A DNA stretch of 64,000 nt from a bacterium (lineage in GTDB: Bacteria; Actinomycetota; Acidimicrobiia; Spongiisociales; Spongiisociaceae). Position numbers and translations under genes: made by a program. The notes beneath the pieces are model-generated. The model did not search any database. It saw only the letters and a list, made by a program, of their open reading frames with translations, and was not told where the DNA came from. Below are positions 16,929 to 25,946 of the stretch, piece by piece. Each line of letters opens with the position of its first letter. The first letter of the stretch is position 1. The stretch lies in the NCBI GenBank assembly GCA_028820935.1, contig JAPPHZ010000036.1:62001-126000 (forward strand), written 5' to 3'.

Positions 16929-17921
16929 TCAGAGAAGCTTTCCTGCCAGGTAGTCGATCACGACCCCCGGATAGAGCGAATGGAACGGCCGGCCGAAGTT
17001 CTTCATCGTGATCTTCTCCTGTACCCGCGTGGTGTGGTCCTGGGCGTCCAGCTGGAAGGAATGGTTGGCGCCCGGGATCACCCGCAGCTCGACATCCCTG
17101 TTCCCGGCGGCCCATAGGGCTCGGACCGTCTCGAAGGCGTCTTCCACCGGCACGTTCAGGTCCGCGGCGCCGTGCAGAACGAGGGCGGGGGCGGCCAGGT
17201 GGCGGAACTGGTCCTCGGGAGGGAGATCCAGGTCGTACCGCAGGCTCGACAGGTCGCGGGCCCTGGTCACTCCATCGAACTCCGCCGTCGCGATCGACCG
17301 GCGGTTCTCGATCGCGCTCACGATGGTTCTCATCATCATCGCATCCTCGTAGGCCTTCGGTGAATGCTCCTTGACCCACGCCACCTGGGGCTCGCCGAGG
17401 CCCATGTAGTCACGAACCAGGCCGTAGTTGTACTCGAGCAGCTCCGCGATCGACCGGTAGAGGGCGCCCTGCAGCACCGCCGCGTCGGGCTGCCCCACTT
17501 CGAGCGCCACCCGGCAGAGCACGTAGGCGCCCGCGCTGTGGCCGAGCATGGCCGCCCTGCCGTTGCACTCCGGCACGGCCCGGACCCATCGCCACACGGC
17601 CCCGGCGTCGGCGACCTCATCGGCGCGCCGGACTCCCAGTTGGCCGGTGCTCTGGCCTGCTCCTCTCCGGTCGAAGCGGAAGGAGGCGATGCCCGCCCGC
17701 GCCAGACCGCGGGCGAGGATGGCGTACATGCCGCGCCTGGGGACTCCGGGCCACAGCCTCGGATCCACATCCGCATCTCTGAGATCCGAGAATGTCCCGC
17801 CGAGGAGGAGGGTGACCGGCCACGGAGCTTCGCCAAGGGGCATGGTCAGGGTCCCGGCCAAGGTAGCGCCGTCGACCTTTACGAAGCGGTCCTCGTCCCG
17901 AAAGGATGCGGCCCGGCTCAC
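16929..17921 (-). CDS. Alpha/beta hydrolase
   Basis: About 330 residues from GTG 17921, which has a GGGGTGGTGA stretch just upstream; an in-frame ATG at 18041 would add 40 unconserved-looking residues. Hydrolase features: LLLGGTFSD as a possible oxyanion-hole region, FRFDRRGAGQS, nucleophile elbow GHSAG, HGAADLNVP with the acid, and PGANHSF with the catalytic His. The size and RFDRRGAGQS motif resemble serine-hydrolase peptidase-like enzymes. The substrate is unknown. The 16555-16928 gap downstream holds no gene I can support. Confidence 0.82.
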   Translation of the reverse strand: MSRAASFRDEDRFVKVDGATLAGTLTMPLGEAPWPVTLLLGGTFSDLRDADVDPRLWPGVPRRGMYAILARGLARAGIASFRFDRRGAGQSTGQLGVRRADEVADAGAVWRWVRAVPECNGRAAMLGHSAGAYVLCRVALEVGQPDAAVLQGALYRSIAELLEYNYGLVRDYMGLGEPQVAWVKEHSPKAYEDAMMMRTIVSAIENRRSIATAEFDGVTRARDLSSLRYDLDLPPEDQFRHLAAPALVLHGAADLNVPVEDAFETVRALWAAGNRDVELRVIPGANHSFQLDAQDHTTRVQEKITMKNFGRPFHSLYPGVVIDYLAGKLL

Positions 17922-18141
17922 CGGATCACCACCCCAGAGGCCGACTCTTGCATTCGAGTGTGCATCGGAACGCTCCTGGAGGTGCATCTTGGCTGGGATG
18001 CGATGTTCGGAGGTAGGAACCCCTGTGATCCCGGTAAGCAAGCCTACCCACGCCGCCAGCGGCCGAGCCGAGGGTCGTGTTCAGGCGTCCAGGGCCATGA
18101 AACGATTCAGGTCTACGTGGCAACTCCCTCTTGCAGACAAC

Positions 18142-18196
18142 TTGACGGCCGGCACATTTGTTGTAAACTACTTTGTAATACAAACTAGACGGGAGG
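18142..18196 (+). promoter_or_regulatory. Promoter with TTGTAA direct repeats and Shine-Dalgarno for 18203 gene
   Basis: TTGACG (18142-18147) and TAAACT (18164-18169) are spaced by 16 bases, a plausible housekeeping promoter. TTGTAA is repeated at 18161-18166 and 18173-18178 in an unusually AT-rich patch, a candidate operator for the regulator encoded second in the operon. GGGAGG at 18191-18196 sets the GTG start at 18203. Confidence 0.5.
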
Positions 18197-18202
18197 TTCC
18201 CG

Positions 18203-18835
18203 GTGTCAGGCTCAGAAAGTGGAGGGTCCACCCTCACCCCTCAAGAGAGTTGGGGATCCATCCACACCACGATGGACAAGGCGAGGAGTTCGATGTACCT
18301 CGCCGGAACCTCACCCATCCTGCTGCTGTGGGGAGGTCTCACCGCGGTGGCGTACCTCTTTGCATACTGGCTCCAGACCGGGGGCTCCGATCTGGTGGAG
18401 CAAAGGCCGTGGGTGGTGGTGCCGTTATTCGGCGTCCTGATCGTGGCCGGGACAGTCGGGAGCGCCATCATCGGGCACCGGGCGGGGAGCAGGAACGTGT
18501 CCAGGGAGGCCAGCCGAGCGGTCGGTCTCCGGGTCTTCGGCTTCTGGATGGCAGTGGCGGTGGCGGCCTGGCTCATTCCGGCAGCCGCGGGGATGTGGAA
18601 TGACGAACTCGGTCCTCGAATCCCCCACGTGGCTATCGGGATAGTGGCTCTGGGGTACATCCTGTACGGCATGATGACGAGGCCGGCGCTGGCAGCCGTC
18701 GGCGTAGGGATAGCCGCCGCCTACTACGTTCCCAGCTTCCTGGCGGGTGACGCCGCACTGGTGGTCTCGGCAGTGGCGACCCTGGCGGTCGTGGGCGGGG
18801 GCGCAGCGTGGTTGCGCAGGATCGGAATCCGGTGA
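18203..18835 (+). CDS. Six-helix membrane protein paired with a winged-helix regulator
   Basis: A 210-residue integral membrane protein from GTG 18203. Hydrophobic segments include SPILLLWGGLTAVAYLFAYW, VVVPLFGVLIVAGTVGSAII, FGFWMAVAVAAWLIPAAAG and two or three more toward the C-terminus. The N-terminal 35 residues are soluble and Ser/Thr rich. No transporter motif is seen. It overlaps the next gene (GTGA), a winged-helix regulator. The pair resembles membrane-protein/regulator couples that are self-regulated; its physiological role is unknown. Confidence 0.83.
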   Translation: MSGSESGGSTLTPQESWGSIHTTMDKARSSMYLAGTSPILLLWGGLTAVAYLFAYWLQTGGSDLVEQRPWVVVPLFGVLIVAGTVGSAIIGHRAGSRNVSREASRAVGLRVFGFWMAVAVAAWLIPAAAGMWNDELGPRIPHVAIGIVALGYILYGMMTRPALAAVGVGIAAAYYVPSFLAGDAALVVSAVATLAVVGGGAAWLRRIGIR

Positions 18836-19158
18836 CCGACGAGCCCGTCGACCTCGACCAGATCATCCATCAGCCGGTCCGACTGCGGATCATGACGCTG
18901 CTGGTCTCCCAGCCGGGCAACGGCCGGGTGGCCTACACGTTCATCCAGAGGACTCTGGATGTGACCGGCGGGAACCTCACCATTCACCTGCGCAAGCTCC
19001 GGGACACCGGTTACGTTGCGATCAGCAAGGAGTTCCGGAACGAGAAGCCCTCCACATGGGTGAACGCCACGCCTTCGGGCCGCCGGGCCTTTGCGGACTA
19101 TCTCGTCAACCTGGAGAAGGTGCTGAAGTGGGTCCCGCCCCTCCAGCCGGAGAGTTAG
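18832..19158 (+). CDS. Winged-helix transcriptional regulator
   Basis: A 108-residue protein starting at GTG 18832 inside the stop of the membrane gene. IIHQPVRLRIMTLLV, FIQRTLDVTGGNLTIHLRKL and the wing GYVAISKEF...TWVNATPSGRRAF match the MarR/ArsR-like single-domain winged-helix family (the type annotated winged helix DNA-binding domain). The sequence has no metal-binding cysteines. It probably represses its own operon through the TTGTAA-containing region upstream of 18203. Confidence 0.88.
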   Translation: MTDEPVDLDQIIHQPVRLRIMTLLVSQPGNGRVAYTFIQRTLDVTGGNLTIHLRKLRDTGYVAISKEFRNEKPSTWVNATPSGRRAFADYLVNLEKVLKWVPPLQPES

Positions 19159-19211
19159 CAGCCGGAACGCGCCATGCCGGCAGCGCCAGGCCGAGGACTT
19201 GATTCACCCTG

Positions 19212-21692
19212 CTACGTACGGGTCCTGGCTCGGTAGAAGGGGCGTAGCTGGGCGGCGGCGGGGATGCGGACTCCGGCAAGCTCGATGTCCCAAGCACCCG
19301 TCTCTATCCACTCTGGGGTCACGCCCTCGTCGCGGAGAACGTAGCCCATGGCCAGGCAGGCGCCGAAGGTGTGGCCGTACATTCCGGACGTTGTGCGGCC
19401 GACCAGTTCGCCGTCGCGGCGGATCGGCTCGTCGTGGTAAACGATGCCTTCCGGGTCCTCCAGCTTGAACTGGACCAGCCGTTTGGGTAGCACGCCTGCC
19501 TCGCGCTGGGCGACCAGGGCTTGGCGTCCCAGGAAGCCGCCCTGCTTGTCCCAGGCCACCGCAAAGCCCAGCCCGGCCTCCAGCGGGGTGTCCTCGTCGG
19601 TGATGTCGTGGCCCCAATGCCGGTAACCGGCTTCCAGCCGCAAAGTGTTCATGGTGTGGTATCCGGCGGGGTGGATGCCGGGTGCCCTTCCCGCCTCCAT
19701 GACCGCGTCGAACAGATCGACCGCTGCTTCGCGGGCGACGTACAGCTCCCATCCCAACTCGCCCACGTAGCTGACCCGCAGAGCCCGTACCGGTATGCCG
19801 GCCACTGTCATCTCCCGTGACCATCCGAACGGGAAGGATGCGTTGTCGAGGGGGGTGTCGGTCAGGGCGCTCAGCAGGGCTCGCGACCGCGGTCCCATGA
19901 CCCCGATGGTGGGGAGCTCCATGGTGATATCGGTCAGATCGGCGTCGTGGCCCCGTAGCGCCCGTCTCAGGGTGTGGTAGTCCCGGTTGGCCACCGCGGC
20001 TCCCGTCACCACCATGAACTCCTCGGGCCCGGTGCGGGTGACGGTGAGATCGGCCTCGATGCCGCCCCGGTCGTTGAGCCACTGGGTGTAGACCACCTTT
20101 CCGATCGGCGTGTCCACATCCGCGCCCCCGATGTGGTTGAGGACAGCCCGGCCATCGGGTCCCCGCACGCGGAACTTGGCGAACGAGGACTGGTCGTACA
20201 GCGCCACCCTCCTGCGGGTGGCCTCGCACTCGGCGGCCGACGCCGGATACCAGTTCTGGCGGCCGTACGAGTACCGGTACTCGCGTTCCATTCCCTCCGG
20301 CGCGAACCAGTTGGGTCGCTCCCATCCGGCCACCTCCCCGAAGACCGCGCCCAGGTCGTCGAGGCGGTCGTGGAGGACCGACCGGAACACGTCGCGGGCC
20401 GATACGAACTGGCGGAAGGGCCAGTGCATGGCGTAGAGCAGCCCCAGGCTCTCGGAGATACGGTCCTCCAGGTAAGCCTTGCCGCCCTGGAACGGGAAGG
20501 CCCGGCGGAGGTCCACCGCCGACAGGTCCATCGGAGGGTGCCGCTCGGCGATCCAGTCCGCCAGCACCCAACCCGCCCCGCCGGCCGACTGGATACCGAC
20601 CGAGTTGAACCCGGCGGCCACGTAGAGGCTGTCCACTTCCGGAGATTCACCCAGGTAGTAGACGCCGTCGGGTGTGAAGGCCTCCGGTCCGTTGAGGAAG
20701 AGCTGGATGCCGCACTCGGCCAGGGCGGGGATGCGGTGGATGGACCTCTCGAAGATCGGCCCGACGTGGTCCCAGTCGTCCGGCAGGGTTCCGAAGGTGA
20801 AGTCCCGCGGGACCTCGTACTTCCAGGTCTTGGCCTTCGGCTCGAAGAACCCGGCCATCAGCTTGCCGGTCTCCTCCTTGAAGTAGGTGTAGTTGGTGGG
20901 GTCGCGCAAGGTGGGCATCCCCGGCAGCATCCCGTCGAGCGGTTCGGTCACCACGTAGAAGTGTTCGCATGGATGGAGCGGCACGTTGACGCCTGCTGAT
21001 GCCGCCAGCTGGCGGGTCCAGATACCGCAGGCCAGGACCACGGTCTCCGCCTCCACGTAGCCTGCCTCGGTCTCGACCCCGACCGCCGCCTCGTTCTCCA
21101 CCCGAACCCGCTCTACCGCGATACCCTCGCGGATCGTGACGCCCCGGTCCCTGGCGCCCTTGGCCAGCGCCATCGTGGTGTCCACCGGGCTGGTCTGGCC
21201 GTCTCCGGGTATGTAGACCGTGCCCACCAGGTCGTCGATGCGGAGCAGCGGCCACATCTCCCGCGCCTGCTCGGGGTCGATCACCTCCATCTCCACGCCG
21301 GCCGTCCTGGCCATCGACATGCCGCGCAGGATCTCCTCCCACCGCTCCTCGTCCGAGGCCACCGAGATCGATCCGGTGGTGCGGTAGCCGGTGGACTGGC
21401 CGGTCTCGTCCTCCAACTCTTCGAAGAGGCGGGTGGTGTACGTCGCCAGCCTGGTCAGGCTGTGGCTGGACTTGAGCTGGCTCACCAGCCCGGCCGCGTG
21501 CCAGGTGGTCCCTCCGGTCAGGGTGTTCTGCTCGAGGAGCAGCACGTCGGTGATGCCCCGTCTGGCCAGGTGGTAGGCGATCGCGCACCCGACGATCCCG
21601 CCGCCGACCACCACCACTTGGGCCCGGTCCGGGAGGGCTCCGCCGGACGGGCTATCCGGTGGCGGCGCGACTGTGGAGCCGGGATCCGTCAT
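19212..21692 (-). CDS. FAD-dependent oxidoreductase with C-terminal GcvT domain (sarcosine/dimethylglycine dehydrogenase-like)
   Basis: An 826-residue protein. The FAD-binding motif VVVVGGGIVGCAIAYHLAR lies near residues 26-44, followed by a DAO fold (TWHAAGLVSQLK is typical of this group). The C-terminal half, from about residue 430, is an aminomethyltransferase (GcvT) domain: IMGPRSRALLSALTD, FPFGWSREM, LGWELYV, GYHTMNTLRLEAGYRHWG, and LAMGYV near the end. Family members demethylate dimethylglycine or sarcosine and pass the one-carbon unit to tetrahydrofolate. It lies 12 bp downstream of ald, so the two share a transcript. Confidence 0.9.
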   Translation of the reverse strand: MTDPGSTVAPPPDSPSGGALPDRAQVVVVGGGIVGCAIAYHLARRGITDVLLLEQNTLTGGTTWHAAGLVSQLKSSHSLTRLATYTTRLFEELEDETGQSTGYRTTGSISVASDEERWEEILRGMSMARTAGVEMEVIDPEQAREMWPLLRIDDLVGTVYIPGDGQTSPVDTTMALAKGARDRGVTIREGIAVERVRVENEAAVGVETEAGYVEAETVVLACGIWTRQLAASAGVNVPLHPCEHFYVVTEPLDGMLPGMPTLRDPTNYTYFKEETGKLMAGFFEPKAKTWKYEVPRDFTFGTLPDDWDHVGPIFERSIHRIPALAECGIQLFLNGPEAFTPDGVYYLGESPEVDSLYVAAGFNSVGIQSAGGAGWVLADWIAERHPPMDLSAVDLRRAFPFQGGKAYLEDRISESLGLLYAMHWPFRQFVSARDVFRSVLHDRLDDLGAVFGEVAGWERPNWFAPEGMEREYRYSYGRQNWYPASAAECEATRRRVALYDQSSFAKFRVRGPDGRAVLNHIGGADVDTPIGKVVYTQWLNDRGGIEADLTVTRTGPEEFMVVTGAAVANRDYHTLRRALRGHDADLTDITMELPTIGVMGPRSRALLSALTDTPLDNASFPFGWSREMTVAGIPVRALRVSYVGELGWELYVAREAAVDLFDAVMEAGRAPGIHPAGYHTMNTLRLEAGYRHWGHDITDEDTPLEAGLGFAVAWDKQGGFLGRQALVAQREAGVLPKRLVQFKLEDPEGIVYHDEPIRRDGELVGRTTSGMYGHTFGACLAMGYVLRDEGVTPEWIETGAWDIELAGVRIPAAAQLRPFYRARTRT

Positions 21693-21704
21693 CGGCCCTC
21701 GTAC

Positions 21705-22790
21705 TCAGCCACCTAGCGCGGACCTCACCGTCTCGTTGGCGATGGAGCCGCCCCGGGTGTTGACGCCCTCTGCCAGCTCCGGGCGCCGCTCGATGGCGGC
21801 GTCGACGCCATGATCGGCCAGCAGGCGGACGTAGGGGATGGTTGAGTTGGCCAGAGCGAAGGTGGAGGTGCGGGGCACCACGCCGGGGATGTTGCCGACC
21901 GCGTAGTGCACGACCTCGTCGATCAGGTAGGTGGGGTCGGAGTGCGTGGTCTCCCGTGAGGTCTCGAAGCAGCCTCCCTGGTCGATCGCGATGTCGACCA
22001 CCACGGAGCCCGGCTTCATGTCGCTGACATCCTCGGCGGTCAGGACCCGCGGGGCGCGGGCGCCGGGCAACAGGACCGCGCCGATGACCAGGTCCGCATG
22101 CAGCACCGCTGCTTGAACATCGGCTCGATTGGCGATCAGGGTCGTCACCTCCCGGCGGTACAGGTTGTCGATCTCGCGCAGGCGCGCCGGGTTCAGGTCG
22201 AAGACCTTGACGTTGGCGCCCATCCCCACCGCCACGCGGAGGGCATTGCCGCCGGCCATGCCGCCACCGATCACCACCACATCGGCGGGCGCGACACCGG
22301 GGACCCCGCCGAGGAGTACGCCACGGCCTCCACCCGACTTCTCGAGAAAGCGGGCCCCGACCTGGGTGGCCATGCGCCCTGCTATCTCCGACATGGGCGC
22401 CAGCAGGGGTAGGTCGCCGCCGGGAAGCCTCACCGTCTCGTACGCCACCGAGGTGGTGCCTGCCCGGCAGAGAGCCGAGGCGACCTCGGGATAGGCGGCC
22501 AGATGTAGGTAGGTGAACAGGATCTGGTCGTGGGAGAGGTGGGACAACTCCTCCTCCTGAGGTTCCTTGACCTTGACGATCAAGTCGGCGCTCGACCAGA
22601 CATCGGTAGCGGCGCCGACGATGGAGGCGCCCGCGCTGGCGTAGTCGTCATCGGAGATGTACGAGCCCATCCCGGCGTTCTCCTGAACCAGGACCTGATG
22701 GCCGGAGCCGGTCAGGGCTTCCACCCCGGCCGGCGTGAGAGCTACCCGGGACTCATCCGGCTTGGTCTCGGTGGGTATCCCGATCCTCAC
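21705..22790 (-). CDS. ald: Alanine dehydrogenase
   Basis: A 361-residue enzyme of typical length, interconverting alanine with pyruvate plus ammonia using NAD. The start MRIGIPTETKPDESRVALTP is diagnostic, with the substrate Lys/Arg region following. VVIGGGMAGGNALRVAVGMG is the NAD-binding glycine motif, followed by KVFDLNPARLREID. HYAVGNIPGVVPRTSTFALAN near the C-terminus is also characteristic. It sits between an aminotransferase gene (upstream) and the flavoprotein gene, consistent with recycling alanine made by transamination. Confidence 0.96.
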   Translation of the reverse strand: MRIGIPTETKPDESRVALTPAGVEALTGSGHQVLVQENAGMGSYISDDDYASAGASIVGAATDVWSSADLIVKVKEPQEEELSHLSHDQILFTYLHLAAYPEVASALCRAGTTSVAYETVRLPGGDLPLLAPMSEIAGRMATQVGARFLEKSGGGRGVLLGGVPGVAPADVVVIGGGMAGGNALRVAVGMGANVKVFDLNPARLREIDNLYRREVTTLIANRADVQAAVLHADLVIGAVLLPGARAPRVLTAEDVSDMKPGSVVVDIAIDQGGCFETSRETTHSDPTYLIDEVVHYAVGNIPGVVPRTSTFALANSTIPYVRLLADHGVDAAIERRPELAEGVNTRGGSIANETVRSALGG

Positions 22791-22822
22791 GCGATCCCTC
22801 CACCGTCAGTGCTGTGCCGGGT

Positions 22823-22926
22823 TAGGAGCATGCCGAAAAAGATGGAGATGGGTTGGCCCGCCACCCCTTGACCCGGGCTTCAACTCCCGCCATGGCGCCA
22901 ACGGGACATCTTTCAGCACGCTCCTA
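22823..22926 (+). repeat. ~105 bp inverted-end repeat, copy C (family I)
   Basis: Left end TAGGAGCATGCCGAAAAAG and right end TTTCAGCACGCTCCTA are inverted copies with two mismatches over 16 bases. The core carries GGAGATGGGTTGGCCCGCC and CATGGCGCCAACGGGACATC. Its last three bases on the minus strand are the TAG stop of the aminotransferase gene (22924-22926). It separates the aminotransferase and ald genes. Confidence 0.92.
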
Positions 22927-24249
22927 GATGCTAGAGGCGAGCTGGACCAGGACCTGCGACACACCCTCGGTTATCTCGTCCAATTCGGTGGTGGCGACGA
23001 GTGGGGGAGAGAGCATGATCTTGGCGCCGCCCCGGTCGTCAACCCGGAGGTGCATGCCCGCTTCGAGGGCCAACGGGGGTAGAACCTCGTAGACGGCCCG
23101 CTTTGCTTCCTCGTCGGAGTATTCCCGGCCTTCCTTCCGGCTATGCCCTAGAGCAAGGGAGTACAGGTAGCCGGTTCCCCGGACGTCCATCACCACATCG
23201 TGCGCTCCGGCGAGATCATGAAGGCTCGCCTCGAATAGCGGCGCGTGGCGGGCGACGTTGTCGATCACCTTCTCGTCCCGCATGGCGGTGAGGTTGGCGA
23301 TGGCGGCTGCCATGACCACCGGATGACCACCCCAGGTCGCGCCGTGCAGGAAGCTTCCGGTCGGCGAGTCCAGGACTTTCTCGACCAGCGGCCGGCGCAC
23401 CAGAACGCCGCCGATCGGCGCGTAGCCCGAGGTGGCACCCTTGGCGAACGTGATCATGTCGGGTTCCGCGTCCACGACCTCCGATCCGAACCAGGCGCCG
23501 AGTCGCCCGAACCCACAGATCACCTCGTCAGCGACCAGCAGTACGTCATACCGGTCGCAGATGCGACGCAGTTCCCGCCAGTAACCCACCGGAGGAACGA
23601 GGGACCCGCCCCCGTTCTGGACCGGCTCGGCGATCACCATGCCCACCTGCTCCGGTCCCCGGCGCAGGATCTCCTCCTCGACCACCCGTGCGGCTTCCAC
23701 CCCATCCGAGAAGCCGAGGGTGTTGGGTACATGGCTGAAACCCGGCAGGAGAGGTAGGAAAGGCTCTCTGATGGGTTTCAGACCGGTAGCCGAGAGTGCG
23801 CCCATGCTGGTGCCGTGATAGGCGTCGTTCCGGGCGATGACGCCGGTCTTGGTGGGCCGGCCTTCGGCCTGGTGGTACTGGCGGGCGAACTTGAAGGCTG
23901 ATTCGTTGGCCTCGGAGCCCGAACTGACGAAGAACACGGCGTCCAGATCGCCGGGCGCCAGATCGGTGATCAACGAGGCGGCCTCGAGAGTGACGGGAGT
24001 GGTGGCGGACCAGGACGGGAAGAAGGCGAGCTGCTCGGCCTGCTCGCTCATGGCCTTCGCGATGTCGGTCCTCCCGTGGCCGATCTGGACCACGAACAGC
24101 CCGGCCAGCGTGTCGAGGTACTTGTTGCCCGCGTGGTCCCAGAGATAACAGCCCTCACCGCGGGCGAACACGGGGACGGCTCCGGAGCGCCAGTACTTGG
24201 CGCCGGTGAAGGACGGCAGGAGGTGGCTCAGATCAGGTGAGTTCGTCAT
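22924..24249 (-). CDS. Class III (omega) aminotransferase
   Basis: A 441-residue PLP enzyme of the class III family. GSEANESAFKFARQYH, GVIARNDAYHGTSMGALSATG, LLVADEVICGFGRLG (the Asp that contacts the PLP pyridine) and ITFAKGATSGYAPIGGV (PLP lysine in FAKG) are diagnostic. It is the type that uses pyruvate as amino acceptor with taurine, beta-alanine or similar amines. The neighbouring alanine dehydrogenase would regenerate pyruvate, and a MocR regulator is divergent, both as in taurine-pyruvate aminotransferase loci. The amine substrate cannot be fixed from sequence alone. Confidence 0.92.
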   Translation of the reverse strand: MTNSPDLSHLLPSFTGAKYWRSGAVPVFARGEGCYLWDHAGNKYLDTLAGLFVVQIGHGRTDIAKAMSEQAEQLAFFPSWSATTPVTLEAASLITDLAPGDLDAVFFVSSGSEANESAFKFARQYHQAEGRPTKTGVIARNDAYHGTSMGALSATGLKPIREPFLPLLPGFSHVPNTLGFSDGVEAARVVEEEILRRGPEQVGMVIAEPVQNGGGSLVPPVGYWRELRRICDRYDVLLVADEVICGFGRLGAWFGSEVVDAEPDMITFAKGATSGYAPIGGVLVRRPLVEKVLDSPTGSFLHGATWGGHPVVMAAAIANLTAMRDEKVIDNVARHAPLFEASLHDLAGAHDVVMDVRGTGYLYSLALGHSRKEGREYSDEEAKRAVYEVLPPLALEAGMHLRVDDRGGAKIMLSPPLVATTELDEITEGVSQVLVQLASSI

Positions 24250-24315
24250 ACCGGAAGTCTACCTGCCCGCCGGGCCTGGGTAGAGTGATAATGTCGATCG
24301 TCGGGGCGGTGAACG

Positions 24316-25791
24316 ATGACGTCTGATCAGCACTACGCGACGGTCGCCCGCCTGTCCGACTCCCTGAGCGACGAGACGAACAAGCCACGTTTTCGCCGTC
24401 TCAAGGACGGACTGACCCGGGCGATCGAGAGGGGGGAGTTGCACGGGGGTGAGATGCTCCCCTCGTCCCGGGTGCTGGCCGACCACCTGGACGTCTCCCG
24501 CAACACTGTCAACCGGGCCTACCGGGAACTGGCGGTGGAGGGGTTCATCGAGCCGATCGAACGGGTCGGCTACGTGGTGAATGAGGGTCTCGGTGATGGC
24601 GATGCGGGTGTGCCGCACCGGGATGGATCGTCCACCCCGCCCAGGGTCCGCTGGGACGAGAGGTTGGACGCCCTGGCCGACGGCCATGACGAACGGACCC
24701 GGCCGGCCGGTTGGCGTTCCTACCCCTATCCGTTCGTGGTCGGGCCGGGTCCGGAGGCCTTCCCGATCGGTTCGTGGACCAGGGCTATGCGCATGGCGCT
24801 GCGCGAGGAGCACAGGGGCACCAGCCTCCACAACCTGGACGACCAGGATGACCCGCTCCTCGTCGAGCAGATCCGGCGCATCATCCTTCCTGCCAGGGGT
24901 ATCCAGGCCGCGCCTGACCAGATCCTGGTGACGCTGGGAACCCAGCACGGACTCCACCTGGTCGCTGAGGCGTTACTCGGAGCCGGGTCCACGGTGGGCG
25001 TCGAGGATCCCGGCTATCCCGACGCCCGGAGGATATTCCTCAAGCAGGAGGCGAAGCTGGTGCCGTTACCGGTCGACGCCCACGGCGCGACCGCTCCTGA
25101 AGGCCTGTCGGGGCTGGACTTCGTGTTCATCACCCCGGGCCGCCAGTTTCCCACCAACGTGACGATGACTATCGGCCGCCGGCGAAAGCTTCTCGCTCAG
25201 GCCGCTCGCGACGGCGCGCTGATCGTGGAGGACGACTACGACTCGGAGTACTGCTACTCCCGACGGCCCCCGCCGGCCCTCAAAGCCCTCGACACGACAG
25301 GGCGCGTCGTCTACGTCGGGAGCTTCTCCAAATTCCTGGCCCCCGGGTTGAGACTCGGATTCGTGGTTGCCGATCCCGTCCTGATCGACTATCTGCGCCG
25401 CTTGCGACATCACATGCTCAGGCATCCTCCGGGGATCATCCAGCGCACCACCGCCCTGATGATGGAGGTGGGTGATTACGGAAGGGTGATCAGAAGGCAC
25501 CGCCGGGTACTCAGGTCCAAGTGGCAGGCCATCACCGAGGCGGTGGACGACCTGTTTCCATGGCCGGTACCGGGCACCGACGGGGGAATGAGCCTGTGGG
25601 TGGCCGGCCCGGAGGATCTGGACGCAGCCTTCCTGGCGGAGCGGGCACTGGATGACGGGGTGGTGATCGAACCGGGCCGATCCTGCTTCCTTGGCCCGGT
25701 CCGTCCCGCTCGCTACTTCCAACTCGGGTTCGCCGCCATCGATCGGGAGGCGATTCGCCCGGGAATAGAGCGTCTGGCCCGGTTCCTCTGA
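24316..25791 (+). CDS. MocR-family regulator (GntR winged helix fused to aminotransferase fold)
   Basis: A 491-residue protein. Residues 25-95 are a GntR winged helix (GLTRAIERGELHGGEMLPSS, VSRNTVNRAYRELAVEGFIE). The rest is a class I aminotransferase-like domain: ILVTLGTQHGLHLVAEALL, VEDPGYPDARRIFL, FITPGRQFPTNVTM, VEDDYDSEYCY and YVGSFSKFLAPGLRLGF with the PLP lysine in SFSKF. Relatives (TauR, GabR, PdxR) activate catabolic aminotransferase genes in response to a PLP adduct. It diverges from the aminotransferase gene with a 66 bp intergenic region holding GATAAT at 24287-24292, so it probably controls that operon. Confidence 0.93.
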   Translation: MTSDQHYATVARLSDSLSDETNKPRFRRLKDGLTRAIERGELHGGEMLPSSRVLADHLDVSRNTVNRAYRELAVEGFIEPIERVGYVVNEGLGDGDAGVPHRDGSSTPPRVRWDERLDALADGHDERTRPAGWRSYPYPFVVGPGPEAFPIGSWTRAMRMALREEHRGTSLHNLDDQDDPLLVEQIRRIILPARGIQAAPDQILVTLGTQHGLHLVAEALLGAGSTVGVEDPGYPDARRIFLKQEAKLVPLPVDAHGATAPEGLSGLDFVFITPGRQFPTNVTMTIGRRRKLLAQAARDGALIVEDDYDSEYCYSRRPPPALKALDTTGRVVYVGSFSKFLAPGLRLGFVVADPVLIDYLRRLRHHMLRHPPGIIQRTTALMMEVGDYGRVIRRHRRVLRSKWQAITEAVDDLFPWPVPGTDGGMSLWVAGPEDLDAAFLAERALDDGVVIEPGRSCFLGPVRPARYFQLGFAAIDREAIRPGIERLARFL

Positions 25792-25946
25792 GCAGATTGG
25801 CGGATCCGCCGTCCCGCCTCTGACCTGACCTCCAACTCGATGGGGTGTGGCTGTCGCACCCACAGGTATAGCCAGGTAGCGTTTCTTAGGATAAACCATC
25901 GAATGGTAGGGGCGACAACCGAAGTCATCGCCCACCACCACAACTT

